Shown one piece after another: positions 51,508 through 60,641 of a stretch of 64,000 bases of DNA. Position 1 is the stretch's first letter. Each line of letters begins with the position of its first letter. The position numbers were made by a program, and so were the translations under genes. This DNA is from Myxococcales bacterium (GTDB taxonomy: Bacteria > Myxococcota > Myxococcia > Myxococcales > Anaeromyxobacteraceae): assembly GCA_021818285.1 (NCBI GenBank), contig JAKAEO010000001.1:31447-95446 (forward strand), given 5' to 3'. A model generated the notes under the pieces. The model saw only the letters and a program-made list of their open reading frames with translations. It did not search any database and was not told the DNA's origin.

Positions 51508-52443
51508 ATGCCCGAGATCGACGTCGCACGCTTCTCGAACCAGATCGACCCGGTCCTGCACGTCTGGGGCTGGGAGATCCCGGTCTACCTCTTCCTCGGC
51601 GGCATGGCCGCCGGGCTGATGATCCTCTCCTCGCTGCTCTCGCTGCGCGCGTCGGAGCGGTCGCCCGCGGCCCGCTGGCTGGCCTTCGCGGCGCCGGTGC
51701 TGGTCTCCCTGGGGATGCTGGCGCTGTTCCTCGACCTGGCCCACAAGCCCTACGTCTGGCGCTTCTACCTGGCGCTGCGCTGGACCTCGCCGATGAGCTG
51801 GGGCGCCTGGATCCTGGTGGTGGTCTACCCGGTGACGCTGCTCTTCGGGCTGGCCGCCCTCGACGACGCGCAGCTGGTCCGGGCCGTCGGGCTGCTGCGG
51901 CGGGTGGGGCTCGACGCCCTGGCGCTCCGGGCCCGGGCCTGGGGCCAGGGGCTGGGCCGGAAGCTCGCCTGGGCGCACCTCGGGACGGGCGTGGCGCTGG
52001 GGGTCTACACCGGCATCCTCCTCTCGACCCTGGGGGCCCGCGCCCTCTGGAGCTCGGCGCTGCTCGGGCCGCTCTTCCTGGTCTCGGGCCTCTCCACCGG
52101 CGCGGCCTTCCTGCTGCTCTTCCCGGTGGCCGGCGGGGAGCGGCACTTCCTGGTCCGCTGGGACCTGCTGGCCATCGGCCTGGAGGTGGTGATCCTCCTG
52201 CTCGTGCTGGTGGGGCTGGGCACCGCGGGCGCCGGGAGCCGGGAGGCGGCCGGACTGCTCCTGGGCGGGCGGTACACGGCGGAGTTCTGGACGCTGGTGG
52301 TGATCGCCGGGCTGGCCGCGCCGGCGCTGCTGGAGACGCTGGAGGCCCGGTTCCACTACCGGGTCACGGCGGTGGCGCCGCTGCTCGTGCTCGCGGGCGG
52401 CCTGGCGCTCCGCTGGATCATCGTGGCGGCGGGGCAGGCGTAG
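51508..52443 (+). CDS. nrfD: NrfD/PsrC-family membrane subunit
   Basis: This 311-residue integral membrane protein has eight helices, typical of NrfD/PsrC. The opening WGWEIPVYLFLGGMAAG is the hallmark, followed by LDLAHKPYVWRFYLALRWTSPMSWGAW, the conserved region near the quinone site. It would exchange electrons between the quinone pool and the [4Fe-4S] subunit. It is the last gene of the five-gene operon and confirms that the molybdoenzyme is membrane-coupled. Confidence 0.93.
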   Translation: MPEIDVARFSNQIDPVLHVWGWEIPVYLFLGGMAAGLMILSSLLSLRASERSPAARWLAFAAPVLVSLGMLALFLDLAHKPYVWRFYLALRWTSPMSWGAWILVVVYPVTLLFGLAALDDAQLVRAVGLLRRVGLDALALRARAWGQGLGRKLAWAHLGTGVALGVYTGILLSTLGARALWSSALLGPLFLVSGLSTGAAFLLLFPVAGGERHFLVRWDLLAIGLEVVILLLVLVGLGTAGAGSREAAGLLLGGRYTAEFWTLVVIAGLAAPALLETLEARFHYRVTAVAPLLVLAGGLALRWIIVAAGQA

Positions 52444-52556
52444 CGCCCGGCCGGAGGAAGGGAGCGCGGGCGCCCGGGGGCGACCCGCGAAGCGCGGGGC
52501 GCCGGTGCGCTCCGATCACGGAAGCTCGAACGCAGTCGACACGGAGGAGTATCCAC

Positions 52557-53843
52557 ATGCGAGGAGCAGCAAGGCTGGTGGCGGTGGTCGCGGTGCTGGC
52601 GGCGGCGGTCCCGGCGCGCGCCACCAACGGGATGCGGATGATCGGCTTCGGGCCGGTGCAGGGGTCGATGGGCGGCGTCGGCGTCGGCGCCACCCTGGAC
52701 GCCAGCTCGGTGGCCTCCAACCCCGCCGGCCTGACCGAGCTCGGCGGCCGGCTGGACGTCGGCGCCACCTGGTTCAAGCCGACGGTGGACTACCAGGCCA
52801 CCGAGGCCCAGATGCCGCCCGGGTTCACGGGCGCGGTGGTGGCGCAGCCGGGCCAGGTCATCGACTCGCGGCGCGGCGGTTCGCTCATCCCCGCCGTCGG
52901 CGCCGCCTTCCCGGTGGGGGACAGCCTGGCGCTCGGCATCGGCCTGTTCGGCGTCGCCGGCATGGGCGTGAACTACCCGTCGAACCTCTACGGCGGGCCG
53001 ACCTACACCTCCTACATGCAGGCGCGCCTCACCCCCGGCCTGGGCTGGAAGATCAACGACGCCTGGTCCGTGGGCGTGACCTTCAACGCCATGCTGGCCC
53101 AGATGAAGTGGGACGTGGCGGCCGGCTTCGGCCAGCAGCCCCACGACACCGCCAGCTCCTACGGCTACGGCGCCACCTTCGGCGTGAAGTTCCGCCCGGT
53201 GAAGTCGGTGGCCCTCGGCCTGGCCTACGAGACCAAGAGCATCTTCCAGGAGTTCAAGTTCGACGTCCCGGCCCACGGCGGCGTGAACCCGGCGACCTTC
53301 GCGCCGGTGCCCTTCCCGGGCGGCACCGACCGGCTCCAGTTCGACCAGCCCTCGGTCACCACCCTCGGCGCCGCCTGGAGCCCGATCGAGGCGCTGCTGC
53401 TCGCCGCCGACCTCGAGTGGATCCGCTGGTCCCAGACCAACGGCAAGAACCAGCCGACCTTCAACAACGACACCATGGCCACCGGCGCCATGCCCTGGAA
53501 CATGAACTGGGAGGACCAGATGGTCCTGAAGGTCGGCGCCCAGTTCCAGGCGCCGCGCGGGGTGAAGGTCCGGGTCGGCTACAACTACGGCAAGATGCCG
53601 CTCGACCCGGATCGCGCCTTCGAGAACATCGCCTTCCCGGCGGTGGCCGAGCACCACTTCACCGCCGGCCTGGGCTGGGACGTCGGCGCCTGGGGCGTGA
53701 ACGTCGGCGGCACCTACGCGCCGCGGGCCACGCTGAAGGGGTCGAACGGCGCCTACCCGGCGATGGGCGGCCAGGCCATCGCCTCCTACGAGACCCGCAT
53801 GTCCCAGTACGCGGTGGACCTGGGCGTCTCGTACCGGTTCTAG
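52557..53843 (+). CDS. fadL: FadL-type outer-membrane transporter
   Basis: This 428-residue outer-membrane beta-barrel has a signal peptide (residues 1-22). The mature N-terminus starts TNGMRMIGFGPVQGSMGG, matching the FadL hatch region, followed by SSVASNPAGLTELGG (the NPA motif). The barrel ends in YAVDLGVSYRF, with a C-terminal Phe as recognised by the Bam complex. It moves hydrophobic compounds such as long-chain fatty acids into the cell. GGAGGAG precedes the ATG. Its stop shares CTAG with the convergent PAS gene. Confidence 0.93.
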   Translation: MRGAARLVAVVAVLAAAVPARATNGMRMIGFGPVQGSMGGVGVGATLDASSVASNPAGLTELGGRLDVGATWFKPTVDYQATEAQMPPGFTGAVVAQPGQVIDSRRGGSLIPAVGAAFPVGDSLALGIGLFGVAGMGVNYPSNLYGGPTYTSYMQARLTPGLGWKINDAWSVGVTFNAMLAQMKWDVAAGFGQQPHDTASSYGYGATFGVKFRPVKSVALGLAYETKSIFQEFKFDVPAHGGVNPATFAPVPFPGGTDRLQFDQPSVTTLGAAWSPIEALLLAADLEWIRWSQTNGKNQPTFNNDTMATGAMPWNMNWEDQMVLKVGAQFQAPRGVKVRVGYNYGKMPLDPDRAFENIAFPAVAEHHFTAGLGWDVGAWGVNVGGTYAPRATLKGSNGAYPAMGGQAIASYETRMSQYAVDLGVSYRF

Positions 53844-54286
53844 GGTTTCGCGGCCACCTTCGCCTCCAGCTCCTTGAGCTGGAGGCGAAGGGCCTTGTCC
53901 CGGCCGAAGCGCTCGGTGACGTCCCGGATCACCGCCACCACCCACTCGATCCGGCCGGCGGCGTCCTGGAGCAGCTCGATCGAGAACTCGATGGAGAGCT
54001 GCCGGCCGTCCCGGTGGAGCGCCGGCACCGCCAGCAGCTGGCCCTGGCCGTAGCGGGTCACCCCGGTCCTCATCACCTTCTCCCACCCCTCCCAGTGCCG
54101 GCCGCGCAGCCGCTCCGGGATGATGAGGTCCATCGAGGCGCCCATCGCCTCGCCGGCGGTGAAGCCGAAGATGCGCTCGGCGGCCGCGTTCCAGTAGGCG
54201 ACCTTGCCGTCCGGGCCGGCGACGAGGACGCCGTCGGGGGAGGCGTCCAGGATGCGGCGGGGGAGGCCGTCGGGGATCGCGGGCAT
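53840..54286 (-). CDS. Stand-alone PAS-domain protein
   Basis: This 148-residue cytoplasmic sensor domain has a single PAS fold: ILDASPDGVLVAGPDGKVAYWNAAAERIFG (read as two short segments, about 12-41), LIIPERLRGRH, and VVAVIRDVTERFGRDKAL. No output domain follows; a short coiled-coil-like Lys/Glu tail ends it. It may sense a ligand or redox state and act on a partner. The binding Cys or His of heme or flavin PAS domains is not evident. Its stop overlaps that of fadL. Confidence 0.85.
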   Translation of the reverse strand: MPAIPDGLPRRILDASPDGVLVAGPDGKVAYWNAAAERIFGFTAGEAMGASMDLIIPERLRGRHWEGWEKVMRTGVTRYGQGQLLAVPALHRDGRQLSIEFSIELLQDAAGRIEWVVAVIRDVTERFGRDKALRLQLKELEAKVAAKP

Positions 54287-54375
54287 GGGGCACCTCGGCA
54301 GGAAGTGGCCCCGCCGATGCTACCGCGTGGGCCCGGCGGCGGAAGGCCCCCGCCAGGACTCCGCCCGCCCGCCGG

Positions 54376-55239
54376 TCAGCCGCGCCGGATGAAGGTCCCC
54401 TCCCGCAGCTCGTGGAGCGCCTGGGCGATCTCCTCGCGCGTGTTCATGACGAACGGGCCGTAGCGGGCGTAGGGCTCGCGGAGAGGTTGGGCCGAGAGCA
54501 GCAGGAAGCGGGCCGGCCCCCCGGCCGCGTGGACGCGCGCCACGTCGCCGTCCGCCAGGACGGCGAGGCGCGGGGAGGGGACGGCGGCGGCCCCGCGGGA
54601 CCGGTCGGCGCCGCCCACCGTCACCGCGCCCCGGTAGACGTAGAGCAGGGCGGTGTGGCCCCGCGGCACCGGCTGCTCCAGGCTCCCGCCGGCCGGCAGC
54701 GCCACGTCCAGGTAGGTCGGTCCGGCGAAGATCTCCTTCACCGCGCCGGCGACACCGTCCACCTCGCCGGCCACCACCCGGATGCGGGCGCCGTCGGGGC
54801 GGGACACCTCGGGGATGCGCGCCGCCGGGACGTCCTGGTAGCGGGGCCTGGTCATCTTGAGCTTGGCGGGCAGGTTCACCCAGATCTGGAAGCCGTCGAG
54901 GCGGCGCGGGCCGGCCTTCGGCATCTCCTCGTGGAGGATGCCGCTGCCCGCGGTCATCCACTGGACGTCGCCGGTGCCGATGACGCCCGCGTTCCCCAGG
55001 CTGTCGCGGTGGGCCACGGTGCCGTCCAGCATGTAGGTCACCGTCTCGATGCCGCGGTGCGGGTGCATGGGGAAGCCGGCCAGGTAGTCGCCGGGGTCCT
55101 CCGAGCCGAAGTGGTCGAAGAGGAAGAAGGGATCGAGGTGGTCGAGCGTCTCGGTGGCGATGCTGCGCCGGAGCCGGACCCCGGCGCCGTCGGTCACCGC
55201 CACGGGGGTCACCACCTCCTGCAGGCCTCTCTCCGTCAT
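54376..55239 (-). CDS. Pirin-family (bicupin) protein
   Basis: This 287-residue cytoplasmic bicupin has the pirin metal site in FPMHPHRGIETVTYML (His pairs), HRDSLGNAGVIGTGDVQWMTAGSGILHEEMP and a C-terminal cupin half. Some pirins have quercetin dioxygenase activity; others act in transcription. Start at 55239 has GAGGAG six bases upstream; an ATG eight codons earlier lacks one. It is divergent from the alpha/beta hydrolase. Confidence 0.93.
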   Translation of the reverse strand: MTERGLQEVVTPVAVTDGAGVRLRRSIATETLDHLDPFFLFDHFGSEDPGDYLAGFPMHPHRGIETVTYMLDGTVAHRDSLGNAGVIGTGDVQWMTAGSGILHEEMPKAGPRRLDGFQIWVNLPAKLKMTRPRYQDVPAARIPEVSRPDGARIRVVAGEVDGVAGAVKEIFAGPTYLDVALPAGGSLEQPVPRGHTALLYVYRGAVTVGGADRSRGAAAVPSPRLAVLADGDVARVHAAGGPARFLLLSAQPLREPYARYGPFVMNTREEIAQALHELREGTFIRRG

Positions 55240-55373
55240 GGCATTCTCCTCGCGCTTCACCATAATCAGCGGGGGGCCCCGGGCAACGGCCCGCCCCGGG
55301 AACGGATCGTTCCGCGCGGCGTACCCCCGGGGACGGGGGCGGCGCCCCGGGGACCGCGAGGAGGGAGGGGCAC

Positions 55374-56162
55374 ATGGTCACGGAAGGGCTCGCCGCCGGG
55401 ATCGCCTACCAGGAGTCCAATCCGCCGGGCGCCGCCGGGCCGCCGCTGCTGCTGGTGCACGGCGCCGGGGGCTCGCGGGTGCACTGGCCGGAGGGGCTCC
55501 GGGCGCTGCCGGGCCGGCGGGTGATCGCGGTGGACCTCCCGGGCCACGGCCGGTCGCCGCCGCCCGGCGAGCGATCGGTGGCCGCCTACGCGCGGCGGGT
55601 GCTCGCGCTGCTGGACGCGCTGGAGGTGCCGGCCGCGGCCGTCGCCGGCCACTCCATGGGCGGAGCCGTCGCCCTGACGCTGGGGCTCACCGCCCCGGCC
55701 CGCGTCGCCGGCCTGGTGCTGGTGGGGACCGGCGCGCGGCTGCGCGTCGCCCCGGCGGTCCTCGAGGCCACCGCCGATCCGGCCGCCCTGGCCCGGGCGG
55801 CGCAGGCCATGGTCGAGAACTCCTTCGCCCCGGGGGCGAGCGCCGCCCTGGTGGCGCCCTTCGTGGAGCGGCTGCGCGCCACCGCCCCCGGCGTCGCCCA
55901 CGACGACTTCGCCGCCTGCGACGCCTTCGACGTCATGGCCCGCCTCGGCGAGCTGGCCGTCCCGGCGCTGGTGGTCTGCGGCGAGGAGGACCGGCTCACG
56001 CCGCCCAAGTACGCCGAGTTCCTCCACGCCCGGCTGCGGGGATCACGGCTGCTGCGCCTCCCCGCCGCCGGCCACATGGTGGCCATCGAGGCGGCCGGGC
56101 CGGTGGCGGAGGCGGTGGGGGCGTTCCTGCGGGAGCTCGCGGCGGCGCCCGTCAGCGGTTGA
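55374..56162 (+). CDS. Alpha/beta hydrolase
   Basis: This 262-residue cytoplasmic hydrolase has oxyanion motif HGAGGSR (about 29-35), nucleophile GHSMGG (Ser near 96), acid VVCGEEDRLTP and catalytic His in AAGHMVAIE. A strong ribosome site (GGAGGGAGGGG) precedes the ATG. The substrate is unknown; a carboxylesterase-type or lactonase activity is usual for this group. Its 3' end overlaps the convergent decarboxylase by 11 bases. Confidence 0.9.
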   Translation: MVTEGLAAGIAYQESNPPGAAGPPLLLVHGAGGSRVHWPEGLRALPGRRVIAVDLPGHGRSPPPGERSVAAYARRVLALLDALEVPAAAVAGHSMGGAVALTLGLTAPARVAGLVLVGTGARLRVAPAVLEATADPAALARAAQAMVENSFAPGASAALVAPFVERLRATAPGVAHDDFAACDAFDVMARLGELAVPALVVCGEEDRLTPPKYAEFLHARLRGSRLLRLPAAGHMVAIEAAGPVAEAVGAFLRELAAAPVSG

Positions 56163-57294
56163 CGTGGACCACCTTGGCGGGCGGGAAGCCGTTGAAGTGG
56201 GTGGCCGAGGCGTGGCTGTAGGCGCCGATGTTGGTGCTGTAGAGCAGGTCGCCCAGCTTCAGGTCGCCGGGGAGCTGCTCGGCCATCGACACCACGTCCA
56301 GCGCGTCGCAGGTCGGGCCGAAGACCGAGCACACCTGCCGGGCACCGCCCCGGAAGGCCTGGAAGTGGTACTGGCAGTGGTCGAAGATCACGCCCGAGAA
56401 GGTGTGGTAGACGCCGTCGTCGACGTAGTAGCAGAGCTTCCCGTCGCGGACCGCCTTGCCGATGATGGTCGAGATGGCGGTGCCGGCGGTCGCCACCATG
56501 AAGCGGCCCGGCTCGGCGAGGATCTGGACCTCCGGGGGGAAGAGCCGGTCCAGCTCCCGGTTCAGGATCCGCGCCAGCTCCCGGAAGGGCATCACCGTCT
56601 CGTCGTACGGCGCCGGGAAGCCGCCGCCGATGTCGAGCAGGTTCATCTTGTCGTAGCCGCGCTCCCGCGCCTCCTCGAAGACGTGGGCGGCGAGGGCGAT
56701 GGCCTGCACGTAGTTCTGGAAGTTGGTGGTCTGGCTGCCGACGTGGAAGGAGAGCCCCTCCACGGTGAGCCCGGCGTCGCGGGCCGCCAGGATCAGGTCC
56801 ACCGCCTCCCCGGGGGCGGCCCCGAACTTGGAGGAGAGCTCCACCATGGCCCCGGTGTTGGGGACCCGGAGCCGCAGCGCCACCCCGGCGTGCGGGGCGT
56901 GGGTCTTGATCTTCCCGATCTCCGCCAGGTTGTCGTAGGTGACGAGCGGCTTGTACCGGTTCAGCGCCCGGAGCGTCTCGTTCGCCTTGATGGGGTTGGC
57001 GTAGATGATCTTGTCCCAGATCCAGTCCTGCCGCTCCTTCTCCGGGAGCTCCTTGATGCAGTCGTAGACGATCATGAACTCCGGCAGGGAGGCGACGTCG
57101 AAGCTGGCGCCGGCCTCGTACAGCGTCCGGATGATGGCCGGGTCGGAGTTCGCCTTCACCGCGTAGTAGGCCTGGACCCGCGGCAGGTAGCGCTTGAAGG
57201 TCCGGTAGTTCCTCCGCAGCGCGTCGTGATCGACGACGAAGAGCGGGGTGCCGTGCTCCCGGGCCAGCTGCTTCAGGCGAGCCTTGGTGACCAT
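56152..57294 (-). CDS. Type III PLP ornithine/lysine-type decarboxylase
   Basis: This 380-residue enzyme of the eukaryote-like ODC fold has the PLP Lys in YYAVKANSDP (about 43-52), SFHVGSQTTNF, the phosphate loop GGGFPAPYD, EPGRFMVA and the active-site FGPTCDALDVVS with its catalytic Cys. With homospermidine synthase 27 bases upstream on the same strand, ornithine decarboxylation to putrescine is the most likely role. Carboxynorspermidine decarboxylase and lysine/ornithine decarboxylase are alternatives of similar length. Confidence 0.9.
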   Translation of the reverse strand: MVTKARLKQLAREHGTPLFVVDHDALRRNYRTFKRYLPRVQAYYAVKANSDPAIIRTLYEAGASFDVASLPEFMIVYDCIKELPEKERQDWIWDKIIYANPIKANETLRALNRYKPLVTYDNLAEIGKIKTHAPHAGVALRLRVPNTGAMVELSSKFGAAPGEAVDLILAARDAGLTVEGLSFHVGSQTTNFQNYVQAIALAAHVFEEARERGYDKMNLLDIGGGFPAPYDETVMPFRELARILNRELDRLFPPEVQILAEPGRFMVATAGTAISTIIGKAVRDGKLCYYVDDGVYHTFSGVIFDHCQYHFQAFRGGARQVCSVFGPTCDALDVVSMAEQLPGDLKLGDLLYSTNIGAYSHASATHFNGFPPAKVVHVNR

Positions 57295-57321
57295 GCGCGT
57301 CTCCTCCCGGGCGCTCCGCCG

Positions 57322-58779
57322 TCAGTCACCGTCGGTGATGAGGAAGTTCTTGAACTGCCACGGGTCGCTGGCGTCGATCGCCGGGTTGTTGTGGCCCTTG
57401 AAGGCGTTGGTGTAGTGCTTGAGCGGCGTCCAGTCCGAGGGCTTGGAGATCCACTTCCCCAGCCAGGGCTTGGCGATCTTGAGCACGTGGTCGTGCGGGA
57501 GGTCGTCGGGGACCAGGACGCCGCGGTCCGGGTTCTCGATCATCCAGCTCGCCGCCGCCACCACCGAGATGGCCACCTGCATGGTGGTGGCGTTCTGGTG
57601 CGGCACCAGCCGCCGCGACTCCGCGATGGAGAGGTCGCTGCCGATCCACCAGGAGTTGTAGGGGTGGCCCATGATCAGCGCCCCGAGGATGTCGGATCCG
57701 GAGACGATCTCGTCGTTCATGATCCGCTGCCGCTCCGGCAGCTCGTAATCGTAGCCGCGCAGCTCGTTCAGCGAGGCGATGGCCGCGTCGGCGGGGCAGT
57801 AGGCGTAGTGCACGGTGGGCCGGTACACCGCCTTCCCCTCCTTCCACACCGTCAGCCTGTCGGAGATGGTGAAGGCCTCGCCGTGCCGGACCACCATGCC
57901 GTGGATGCGGTAGTCGGGCACCCAGGAGACCACCCAGGTGTTGATGCCCATCCGCGCCAGGCAGATCTGGTTCCTGGGCCCGTCGGCGTGCTCGAAGGCC
58001 AGGGCCGGCAGCTCCTTCTCGTGGGTGCCCCAGCCCAGCTCCGCGGTGGTGGTGCCCTCCTCGCGGAAGCCCTCCACGCTCCAGGTGTTCACGAACTCGT
58101 CCACCCGCTTGGGCTGGTCGGTGATCTGGGTGTCCCGCTCGCTGCAGTGGATCACCTTCACGCCCAGCTTCCAGGCCAGCTCGTGGAAGACCCGCCCGGC
58201 GGCGAGCCGGGTGATCTCCTCGGCGGCGGCGCCGGTGAACTTGCCGTCGGCCACCGCCCGCCGGGCGATGTCGAGGAGCCCCTGCTTGGTGAAGTGGGAG
58301 ATGAGGCCGGGGTTGGCGCCGTGCTCCAGCACCGCCGTGGGGCCGGGCTCGCTCCAGCGGGCCTTCATGCGCCGCACGTTCATGTGGCGCCAGTAGAGGG
58401 TCCGCTCGGTGGGGTGCTTGTCCTCGGCGCCCTCGTAGGGATCCCAGACCTCGACCGAGGTGTTCACGTACAGGACGCCCCGGTCGTGGCACCACTGGAG
58501 GATCTCGCAGGCGTCGATGTTCCAGGCGAGGTCGACGAGCAGGTCGCCGGGCCCCAGGTACTTCCCCAGGAGCTCCGCCATGTTGTCGCGGGTGACCCGC
58601 TTGCGGGCGAACTTCACGCCCTTCTTGAGCCAGGGCCGCAGGGCCTCCCGGCGGTCCTCGAAGTCCATCACCGTGACGTTCTTCGCGGGGACGCGGACGT
58701 GCTTCAGCAGGATGGGCAGCGTGCACTGGGCCACCGCCCCGTAGCCCACGAAGAGGATGCGCTTGCCGAAGTCGATCAT
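57322..58779 (-). CDS. hss: Homospermidine synthase
   Basis: This 485-residue NAD-dependent enzyme joins two putrescine units (or spermidine and putrescine) into homospermidine. The start FGKRILFVGYGAVAQCTLP holds the Rossmann motif. Family segments include NTSVEVWDPYEG, EHGANPGLISHF and GLVRHGEAF-like MVVRHGEAFTI, with the conserved acidic/Trp region HPYNSWWIGSDLS. The length is typical. It lies upstream of the decarboxylase in a two-gene operon for homospermidine, a polyamine common in alpha- and deltaproteobacteria. Confidence 0.94.
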   Translation of the reverse strand: MIDFGKRILFVGYGAVAQCTLPILLKHVRVPAKNVTVMDFEDRREALRPWLKKGVKFARKRVTRDNMAELLGKYLGPGDLLVDLAWNIDACEILQWCHDRGVLYVNTSVEVWDPYEGAEDKHPTERTLYWRHMNVRRMKARWSEPGPTAVLEHGANPGLISHFTKQGLLDIARRAVADGKFTGAAAEEITRLAAGRVFHELAWKLGVKVIHCSERDTQITDQPKRVDEFVNTWSVEGFREEGTTTAELGWGTHEKELPALAFEHADGPRNQICLARMGINTWVVSWVPDYRIHGMVVRHGEAFTISDRLTVWKEGKAVYRPTVHYAYCPADAAIASLNELRGYDYELPERQRIMNDEIVSGSDILGALIMGHPYNSWWIGSDLSIAESRRLVPHQNATTMQVAISVVAAASWMIENPDRGVLVPDDLPHDHVLKIAKPWLGKWISKPSDWTPLKHYTNAFKGHNNPAIDASDPWQFKNFLITDGD

Positions 58780-58940
58780 GTCGCCGGGCTCCCCAGGCCG
58801 GGGCGCCCGCGGGATGCGGGGCCGCGCCGGGCGCGCATCCTATCCGGTCGGCACCCGGCCAGGCACGGAGATTCGGCCGCGGCTTGCGGTAAGATGGCGA
58901 ACCTCGTCCGGCGGCACCGCCGCCCGCACCCGGAGGCAAC

Positions 58941-59675
58941 ATGACGGCTACCAGGACCATCGCCCGCGGCCTTCTCCTCCTCGCGCTCTGCGCCCCGGCC
59001 CTGGCCGCGGCGGAGGGCGGCAAGGAGGCCAAGGCCAAGAAGCCCCGCCTCGCCATCCTCGACTTCCCGGCGGCCTCCGGGGCCTGGTCCTGCAGCGGCT
59101 GGTCGAACAACGAGGGACGGATGTCCAGCGTCCTGCGCGAGCTCTTCACCACCGAGATCTCCGAGCGGTCCCACGGCAAGCTCCGCCTGGTGGAGCGCGC
59201 CCGGCTCGCCGACATCCGCAGCGAGCTGAAGTTCCAGCAGAGCGGCGAGGTGGATCCGGCCTCGATCCAGCAGGCCGGCAAGCTGCTCGGCGCCCGCTAC
59301 GTGCTCACCGGGAAGATCACCCGGTTCGCCTGCAAGATCAGCAACACCTCCAGCGGCTGGGGGATCGGCGCGCTGGTGGGCAAGGTCACCGGCAGCGGCC
59401 TGGCCGGCGCGGTGGCCGGCAGCGCCAACCTGAAGCACGTGAACTTCTCCGGCCGGCTCGACGCCCGGCTCATCGAGGTGGAGACCGGGGAGATCCTCGT
59501 CACCTTCAAGGACGAGAACGAGACCGGCGACACCTCGGCCAAGGTGGCGGGCGGCGGCAGCGAGGTCCAGTACGACGACGAGCTGGCCAGCAAGGTCTTC
59601 GAGCCCATGGTCCAGAAGATGGCCGCCAAGGTGGTGAAGAAGACGGTCCAGGCCTCCGAGGACGAGGATGACTAG
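58941..59675 (+). CDS. CsgG/HfaB-like secreted protein
   Basis: This 244-residue exported protein has a signal peptide (about 1-24, without a proper lipobox). The body reads as the CsgG family: RLAILDFPAASG, MSSVLRELFTTEISER, LRLVERARLADIRSEL, GKLLGARYVLTGKITRF and DARLIEVETGEILVTF. Such proteins form outer-membrane pores or periplasmic parts of secretion/adhesion systems. The lack of a lipid anchor Cys argues against a true curli pore. GGAGG precedes the ATG. The next gene has a similar TolB-like N-terminal theme. Confidence 0.82.
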   Translation: MTATRTIARGLLLLALCAPALAAAEGGKEAKAKKPRLAILDFPAASGAWSCSGWSNNEGRMSSVLRELFTTEISERSHGKLRLVERARLADIRSELKFQQSGEVDPASIQQAGKLLGARYVLTGKITRFACKISNTSSGWGIGALVGKVTGSGLAGAVAGSANLKHVNFSGRLDARLIEVETGEILVTFKDENETGDTSAKVAGGGSEVQYDDELASKVFEPMVQKMAAKVVKKTVQASEDEDD

Positions 59676-59720
59676 GGCGAGGCGGGGCGGCCCTGGCGCC
59701 GCCCCGTCCCCGGGGACGCC

Positions 59721-60641
59721 ATGATCGCGACCGGGCCGGCGCTGGCCCTCCTGCTCGCGGCGGGGGCGCCGCCGCTGAAGATCGTCACCCTGCAGCTGGA
59801 GGGGGCGGGCGCCCCGGCGGCGGCGGTGGAGTCGGCCTCGCTCCTCGTGCCCACCGAGATCCGGCGGGTGCGTCCGGACGCCCAGGTGACCTCGTCGGAC
59901 GACGTCCGCGCCGTCCTCACCCTGCAGAAGAACCGGGCGGTGCTCGGGGCCTGCGGGCCGGACGCCGGCTGCCTGGGCGACGTCGGCGGGGCGCTGGGGG
60001 CCGACGAGGTGGTGGGCGGGCGGCTCGGGCTCCTGGGCAGCACCTGGGTGCTGGAGCTCCGCCGGGTCGACGTGCGCGGGTCGCGCAACCTGGCCTCGGC
60101 GACGCGCGCGGTGCGGAGCGCCGAGGCGGTGGTGGACGCGGTCCGCTCGGCGGCGGCGGAGCTGTACGGCGCGGCGCCGGCCGCGGCGCCGGCCGCCGCG
60201 GCGGGCGGCGAGGCCGCCGGGGCCACGGCGCCGATCCTGCCGGCGGTCCACTCGGGCCAGCCAGAGGACCAGGCCCTGCCCCGGCCCCGGCTCACCGAGG
60301 GCGATCTGGACTTCGAGCCCATCCGCTACCGCGGGAAGCGCCACCGCGCCGTCTACGACCTGGTGCGGCGGCTGCTGGCCGAGGCCCGGATCCCGGTGGA
60401 CGTGGAGCGGCTCGGGGACGACGAGGAGCTGCGCCTGCGCAGCGCCTGGCTGGCCATCGAGCGGGGCCGCCGCCTGCGCTTCCGCGTCGCCGTGGACGGG
60501 CGGGTGCTCCTCGACGTGGACCGCGAGCGCTGCCGCGACACCGGCTGCGCCGAGACCGACGACGTCACCGAGGGGGAGCGGAAGCTGGCCACCGATCTCT
60601 ACGCGCTGATCCGCGGGCCGGTGGAGAGGGGCGCCTTCTGA
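59721..60641 (+). CDS. Exported protein of unknown function with TolB/CsgG-like N-terminal domain
   Basis: This 306-residue protein begins with a short hydrophobic segment. It has a domain whose pattern (SSDDVRAVLTLQKN, GACGPDAGCLGDVGGALGADEVVGGRL) matches myxobacterial proteins that pair C-x5-C with a TolB-N/CsgG-like fold. An Ala/Pro-rich linker (about 155-180) leads to a C-terminal domain rich in Arg/Asp with C-x3-C (ERCRDTGCAETDD). The function is unknown. It is 45 bases after the CsgG-like gene and its stop overlaps the putative CTG start of fhs. Confidence 0.65.
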   Translation: MIATGPALALLLAAGAPPLKIVTLQLEGAGAPAAAVESASLLVPTEIRRVRPDAQVTSSDDVRAVLTLQKNRAVLGACGPDAGCLGDVGGALGADEVVGGRLGLLGSTWVLELRRVDVRGSRNLASATRAVRSAEAVVDAVRSAAAELYGAAPAAAPAAAAGGEAAGATAPILPAVHSGQPEDQALPRPRLTEGDLDFEPIRYRGKRHRAVYDLVRRLLAEARIPVDVERLGDDEELRLRSAWLAIERGRRLRFRVAVDGRVLLDVDRERCRDTGCAETDDVTEGERKLATDLYALIRGPVERGAF

